Below, in pieces: positions 58,210 through 64,000 of a stretch of DNA of 64,000 nucleotides; positions within the stretch are counted from its first letter, which is position 1, and every line of letters starts with the position of its first letter. Location: assembly GCF_000204055.1 (NCBI RefSeq), contig NW_006768785.1:248001-312000 (forward strand), given 5' to 3'. This DNA is from Melampsora larici-populina 98AG31. Lineage: Eukaryota > Basidiomycota > Pucciniomycetes > Pucciniales > Melampsoraceae. Below the pieces are notes generated by a model that saw only the letters and a program-made list of their open reading frames with translations, was not told the DNA's origin and ran no database searches. Both the position numbers and the translations under genes were made by a program.

Positions 58210-59429
58210 CTTTGTTTCAGTCAAAATCTCACAGCTCCTATTCGCAGACAAGCAAGAAAATCATCTGTTATCCCATTTTTTACCAATCATACCAAAAACC
58301 ATTTTGAAAAGACTTACGTTTACTCAAATATCCTTTTCCCTTTTCATCTTGTTCGAATTACTTGATTGAAACCCTTTAGAAACTTTTATCCAATAGCTTC
58401 TTTGTCTTTCAAACTTTGTGTTCGACCAAATTACTCCTTTTCTCTTTCTTATCTCTTTTTTACTAGAGTTAGTCACAGATCAATCGGGTAGTTCCAATTG
58501 ACTGGCTAATCCAAAAAGTCATCTCCTTTTTGATAAAGTCTGTTTTATCAAAACTAACGCTAAAGCGTCACCCAGGACCATTTTACGTCAGTAACGTAAT
58601 CACCTTGGCAGGTTACTAAGTGATTGCACTTACTAACATACTGGCAGCGGTGTTATATCCCGCACCATAGACAGCTATACTTAACAAATATAGTTTTATA
58701 ACAGTTTACTCGCAAAGAACTGAAAAATAATTCCTCTCAAAGTTTACTAGAAATTCAAAGAAATACATTTTGTGAGTATATTTCAGTCTTGAACTCTTTT
58801 GATTGTCACCTGTTTAGAGTCCCAAGCTGACACTATGACCTTTTTGACCCTCCCTTGCAAATACATTTGCTCTTCATCAAGCGTTCTTTTACTTACCATC
58901 TACGGTCATATTCTTAGTGGGTGGTAGGGTCTCTGGTTTCTTTCTTACACTGCAATACGCTCAGGCCCCCCGGGGTCGTCCAGTGTTTTAGCAGTAAACT
59001 CCTAAGGCATTCTTATTCAAATGACTCCTGTGACTCATTGTAATGTTTTTCACTCCTCACTCTTTGTTGTTTTCTCTTACTCCTTCTTCCAGGCACTCGC
59101 TACTGGACCCAAACTTTACTTCAGAAAGTTTTGGTCCTGTTGTGGGGAGGCAGAGACCGTGGACTGCCTGTCGGAAAGGTTTTGGCGGGCGGGGGTGGGC
59201 GGGCTGGCCCAAGAAAAACTTCTCTATTTCCTTTTACTACATCTTGCTTTGCTGCTTTCTATTTCCTGCTCCTGTATTCTCTATGTTCAATTTGCCCTTC
59301 ACTTTCCATTACTTTTACCATTGGGGTGGGTGGGAGGCTTCTCTTCTTCTCGGATTGATTTTCAGGAATTCTAAATTTAAAGTTCTTCTCGGAAAGGATT
59401 TTCTGATGTCTTATTTGAACTCTGTGAGT

Positions 59430-59720
59430 GTGAGGTTCTGAGTTGGTCGGGCCCCGTAGGGTTCGGGGGCGGGGGGGCTAGTCCTCAAACCCCCGATCTT
59501 ATCCGCAGGAACCCCCGGCTTCCCGCGCGTTTTAGGCATTCGGGATAGGGGTTGGGGGGCCTTCTGGAAGCCGGGCCTTGATTGGTTCGGGTAGGGTTTG
59601 GGCGCAGGGGGGCCTACTGGATATTGGTTTGGGGTGCGGGCTGGCCATTACCCGCGTTTTTCAGGTCGGGGCTCAGGCTGAGGTGGTTTACCCAGGCCCC
59701 TGGATAGCCCCTATGGAGCA
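59430..59720 (+). repeat. GC-rich dispersed repeat, copy 3
   Basis: A G-rich block with repeated TTCGGG/GGGGGCC words and the shared 3' word TCGGGGCTCAGGCTGA near 59670. Related to the blocks at 18070-18310 and 25850-26040. Confidence 0.45.
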
Positions 59721-60221
59721 TACCGACAAAAAAACCTTGAAAATTCAGTTATTCATACCTGAATTTAAAGGTTTGGGGGCCCAAGAATACCTCTTTTGTC
59801 AGTAACATTTTTGAAAAAATCACGAAAAAATGCCAAAAAATTCCTTGCAAGTCCCTAACATGCAAAACTAGCCTAGGAAAAGCTATGAAATCTTGGATTA
59901 ATTCCTCCGAGGTCGCTATGATCAATTCCAACGGGGTCAAAAAATACCTTTTTCGTCCCTAACATCAAGAAATTTCCAAACCAAAAGGATACCTTTTTGG
60001 TCGGTACCTTTGGTAGGAGCTATCCGGGGGCCTGTTTACCCTTTCCAGGATAAACTATCCCACGGTTCTGGGTAGTAATGAACTATCTAGAACCTACCAC
60101 CCACATCAGAATTCTCTTCTCTCACTTAGCTTAAGCTAAGCAAGAGAAGAGAAATAGTTGAAGAAAAATATAAGTAAGCGCTATTGAGAATGGACCATGA
60201 TGGAAACCACACAAACCATCT

Positions 60222-60330
60222 TGTATACATGCATACATCTAACTTAACTAAGTCCCCCCCCTAGTGTTTGGGGGAAAAAACGCAACAAACCCCACTAGGA
60301 GGGGACTCATTTAAGTTAGTGTATACATGG
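60222..60330. mobile_element. Small inverted-repeat element (MITE-like, about 108 bp)
   Basis: Arms run from GTATACAT...TAACTTAACTAAGTCCCCCC and CTAGTG at the left to CACTAGGAGGGGACTC, TTAAGTTAG and TGTATACAT at the right, over about 36 bases each with some mismatches. It would fold into one long hairpin. No clear target duplication. Confidence 0.55.
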
Positions 60331-61229
60331 TGTTTTCACCATAGTCACTCATGATAAATCAGATCTAAAAGGAGTCATACTCATACAAATCATTGCATTC
60401 AACTTTCAATTCTTTACTTCTTCAACTCCTCTCCAAGACATCTATTTTTTAAACTTCATAAGTATATTCATAAGTCTGTGTGCATGTGTGTTATATAACA
60501 TTCAAATAACAATTTATGAAAACCACCAAGATTTTTTTGTTCTTTAAAAAACTGATTTAAAAAAAACCTACTTTCACTCTCTTTTATAAACATCAAAATT
60601 CCCTTTCCTTTTTGCCTTTTGACTTCCTTTTGTTTTCTTCTCTTCTCATCGCACAAAAAAAACATAATTCATCCAACAAGATAAGAAAAATGAAAGAAAG
60701 AGAGTGTGTGTGATAGAAAAAAATCATATAAAAAATATAGAGAAAAGGAAAAAGGAGAAATACATTGTATCAAATCATTTCTTGTTCTTCTTCTTCTTTA
60801 AACCTTTCTGTTTTTCATTGTAGACTATACTCAGTCATTAAAACACACAATAGACAAAAAAAGATCAAAAGGAATAAGGAGGATAGGGGATTTATTGATT
60901 CTGTCTGAATAGAATAAAAAAAGGAAGTTCATAGCATGAAAAAGAGAAAAAAAGATCTTGAACAAATCACATATCAAGGGAGTAAAGACTCCTCTCCTCC
61001 TCTCCCAAAATAACAAACAGGAAAAAAAAGTTGAATGAAATTCCGGAAAAATATTGACGATAAAATAATCTGATCGCCTTAATCAATCCCCACAAAGATA
61101 GCATCGTCATCCCCACTACAAAGAAAGTAACTTCTTGACAGTCTTCTAAATGTATATCATGTTTTAAGGATGATCGAACCTGAGATCAGTGATGATTCTT
61201 GAGGGAAACTGAAGCTTTGCTGGATTCGC

Positions 61230-63073
61230 TCAATCAAGTGAGAACTTCGGTAAAGGAACCGGTTCAAAGTTTTCAACATTGATCCCTCGACTCCTTAATT
61301 CTGCTTCGGCATGTGAAGGCACAAGCTTCGAAATCAGATCAGGTTGGACACTTAGTTCGGTAGCAGTGAAATCGAACAAAGGCGGTAGAGGCTTTCCGCT
61401 GGTGAGTGTTGTATCAGGTAATCGTAGCTCATCGAAAAACGGTTCGCACATCGCTTGAATAGCTGTCAATCTAGAAGCAGGAGTGTACTCGAGTAGGCGC
61501 GATACAAGAGCGATAGCATCATGAGGAGTGCGAGGTCGGAAGACCTGATGGATGTCATATTCCAAGTGAGCGTGATTAGTTTGCTGTTTGACTAATCTAT
61601 GAGGATGTCACGATACATAAGATAGGAAGGCTGCCACAGGAGATGATGACCGACCTTTGGGAAAGGGTGAGCTTTGATTTGAGGAAACTTATGTTCCATA
61701 TAGTTTGGATTCATAGTCTTAATTTGTTCGCGGGTAGGAGTACCGAGTACCTTGATGATCTCTACAAGTTGATCGATTCCAGACTCCCCAGGAAACAATG
61801 GCTGACCAAGCATCAGCTCAGCCATCACACAACCTGTAGACCAGATATCTGATCTCGCCAAGGCGCCACACAAATGTACAATGATGTTCAGTGATTGCTT
61901 ACGTCAATTAAATAAGAGTCGTAGGCGCTCTGGAAATGGAAAAGTAATCCAGAGCATTCTCAAGCCTGATTTGATTCATGGCAAGAAGATTTGGAAGATG
62001 ATCGAGAAAGAAGAGGAGAGACGTACCGATATTGGTAGTATAATTTGTAGCTCCAAAGATCAACTCTGGGGCCCGATAGTATCTCGAACAAATGTAACTG
62101 ACATTTGGCTCGCCCGCCACAAGGATCTTGGCACTTCCAAAATCACATAGCTTGAGAATCCCAGTCATAGGATTGAGTAACAAGTTTTGAGGTTTGATAT
62201 CACGATGACAGATTCCAAGAGAGTGAATGTAGGCGAGTGAACGTAAGAGTTGGTACATATAAAGCTTGATGTTAAGCATTGGCATCACCTGTGAGGGTAT
62301 CAAGGAGAATGAACACAGGTCAGATAAGATACCAAACAGGAGACGCATACTAAGACAATAAAATGACAGACCTGCTTCAACTTGGAGTAATGACGAGACG
62401 CGCGATAGACAGTCTCGGGAACGTATTCGATCACTAGATTGAGAAAGACTTCATCCCTCTTAGGCTTTCAGATGGAGTGAGTAGAGATAGACTTTCAAGA
62501 TTGTCAGATTTCGATCAAACTCAATGATAGTGATCGAGAAGGATCGGGAAAGAACAAGAGAGTAGGAAAATTAGGGGACCTTATCACCAGTAGAATAGAA
62601 GTAAGCTCGTAGATCGACCACATTTGGATGAGTGAGTAACTTCATGATCGCCAATTCTCGATTCTAATGAAGATGAGCGGAGAAGATGTTAGGAGGCTGA
62701 ATTGATGTTAAAGTTCTATTAGAGAGGAGGTGAAGTGGAGAAATTGACGAACCTTGAAACGTTTATCTTGTAATACTTTCTTGATTGCTACGTCCTCTTC
62801 ACCAGAAGGATGAACACTACCTTGAATCAATCTAGCACTGAAGACGACCCCAAAACTACCATTACCGACTACATGAGTACCAGTGTAACCAATCTCGCGT
62901 TGTTCACCTGTTCGACCATCACAAGCAAGGACTTTGACAATTGCATTTGGGTCTTCGACTGAGATCGAGATGAATGGTAATCAGAAGAAATCATCGATTG
63001 TCGAAGTCGATGATGATGATGAGTAGAAGAAGGTGAAAGTGAACTAACGAGACATTTTAGTCGTAGAAGACAT
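61230..63073 (-). CDS. Glycogen synthase kinase-3 (shaggy-type) protein kinase
   Basis: Seven exons (63049-63073, 62753-62958, 62580-62663, 62372-62464, 62027-62288, 61655-61848, 61230-61544) join in frame to 392 residues, a typical fungal GSK-3 length. The start is the ATG at 63073 (MSSTTKM). The glycine loop is GNGSFGVV (residues 40-47), catalytic Lys68 lies in [14 protein letters not shown] gives Asp166, and the DFG Asp is 185. The activation segment [17 protein letters not shown] contains the GSK-3-specific tyrosine (Tyr201) and the primed-substrate arginine. All catalytic residues are intact. GSK-3 phosphorylates primed Ser/Thr sites, and fungal members act in stress response, meiosis and morphogenesis. 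One intron, after the GDK of exon 3, has a weak GTCCCC donor. Confidence 0.95.
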
Positions 63074-64000
63074 TCGAGGAATGGACTCGATTTGATTGAG
63101 ATGAGGAGTTGAAGAAGTGAAGTCGGAATGGATGAGCTTTGCTGCTTGAATGATGAGCTCTAGGAAGCAATAGGTGATGATGGAGATGAAAATTGTATTG
63201 GTTGTTTCGATCAAGGCGCTATTGACCATTGACCATTGACCCTTGCTACTGAACACACTCTGACTCAAGTGGTCTTTCTGTTTAAATTTAATTTTCAAAT
63301 TCAAATTCAATTCAATTCTCATCTAAACTACATTAAAATAAAACACACTTTACATACCACCAAAATACATTCTACCACACCTGTAATATTTCTACATATG
63401 TATGTAATCAGCTGATCAGATCTCATTCATCAATCATTCATCTGACCTCCTTCAAATTCCATCACAAGACTCATCTTCATCTCATTCTCCTCGACAGATC
63501 ATTCAATCAATCAAACCAATCATACATTTGCAATCTTACTTCATCTAAATCGAATCTTCTTCCTAATCTTTGGTTCTTTATTGTAATCTTCCAAAATCAA
63601 ATATCAACTTGAAAGTACATATTAAAAAAACAAGTAAACAAAACATACAGGGGTAAACAATCAGTCAGGTGAAACGTTTGAACGAACCCATAACAAGATT
63701 GATGATGATGGTATACGTACCCAATCACTTGAAGATTTTAGATTGTTAGGCGAGTTGAATCACACCAGGAGTCAATGGTAAAGTATCACTTTTTTTCTGT
63801 CAAGTGATTTTAAATGTATTTGCCATCCTTTGGGGTATTTGATATACTAATGTGGAGGGAGAAGGATGGTTGCAAATCAAAAGTCAAATGTGTATGGTAG
63901 CATAAATGAGAAGATATGACACCTCTTGGCTTGTGGTGGTACCGGGTTTGTGGTGAAAAATCGTGGCAGTGCCTCCAAAGTCATTTGAGACATCAAACTT
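63074..64000. other. Upstream region of the GSK-3 gene
   Basis: No further gene is supported. It should contain the promoter of the kinase. A short direct repeat of ATTGACC occurs at 63220-63242, and CA/TCATT-rich sequence follows. Confidence 0.4.

Larger units (their letters stand above)
56900..61229. other. Gene-poor repeat-rich region
   Basis: No convincing gene. It contains two 120-bp direct repeats near 58 kb, GC-rich repeat copy 3 near 59.5 kb, a small inverted-repeat element near 60.25 kb and very AT-rich low-complexity sequence at 60.5-61.0 kb. Overlapping frames at 59.02-59.44 kb have no recognisable protein pattern. Confidence 0.5.

Noticed and set aside
59021..59441. Two overlapping plus-strand frames of more than 115 codons
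   Set aside because: Composition is low-complexity and hydrophobic with no domain pattern. They run into the GC-rich repeat and have no supporting splice or promoter signals.
58918..60107. GTGGGTGGTAGG and its reverse complement as ends of a 1.2-kb element
   Set aside because: Only 12 bases match, with no extended terminal similarity, no target duplication and no coding content.

Overview
This window looks like nuclear DNA from a filamentous basidiomycete, most likely a rust fungus of the Melampsora/Puccinia type. It is AT-rich. Its genes carry many short GT-AG introns of about 50-100 nt. It mixes conserved eukaryotic genes (a GSK-3 kinase, an OTU6-type deubiquitinase, a Rif1-like protein, a short-chain dehydrogenase, a Zn2Cys6 regulator) with families expanded in rusts and other basidiomycetes (KDZ-associated CxC5/CxC6 proteins, alpha-kinases, a tyrosine-recombinase retroelement, a hAT transposon, small secreted cysteine-rich proteins). 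The genus is an inference from this content.

Layout. 1-3769 (-): Zn2Cys6 transcription factor, running off the left edge. 5873-7126 (-): OTU deubiquitinase. 8213-17618 (-): three tandem paralogues of a secreted 10-cysteine protein; a 4.46-kb hAT transposon with an 8-bp target duplication (12049-16511) sits in the 3' flank of the third. 18.3-25.4 kb: a broken KDZ-associated CxC5/CxC6 gene (+), an alpha-kinase gene with one stop codon (-) and an intact 603-residue gene of unknown function (-), roughly bounded by GC-rich repeats. 26548-28242 (+): SDR reductase. 29172-38089 (+): 14-exon gene for a 2616-residue Rif1-like protein. 39861-41782 (+): eight-exon membrane-protein gene with a MITE in an intron. 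42216-44179 (+): unknown protein with a SAM-like C-terminus. 44952-46066 (-): DD34E (IS630/Tc1-mariner) transposase with a stop codon. 48.1-56.9 kb: decayed DIRS/Ngaro-like retroelement, interrupted by a fold-back block holding pieces of VPS52-like and ribosomal S8 genes. 57-61.2 kb: repeats without a convincing gene. 61230-63073 (-): GSK-3 kinase.

The conserved genes are ordinary and unlinked in function. The accessory part is the interesting one. The secreted trio is intact in all five exons in every copy, with matching intron phases and all ten cysteines kept, so it looks like a functional candidate-effector cluster. Most transposon-derived genes carry isolated in-frame stops that could each come from a C-to-T change, which hints at methylation- or RIP-like decay.

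Exon models were built by hand from splice signals and reading-frame continuity. Those whose frames close exactly (OTU, SDR, Rif1-like, secreted trio, membrane protein, 603-residue protein, GSK-3) are firm. The others are marked as uncertain.
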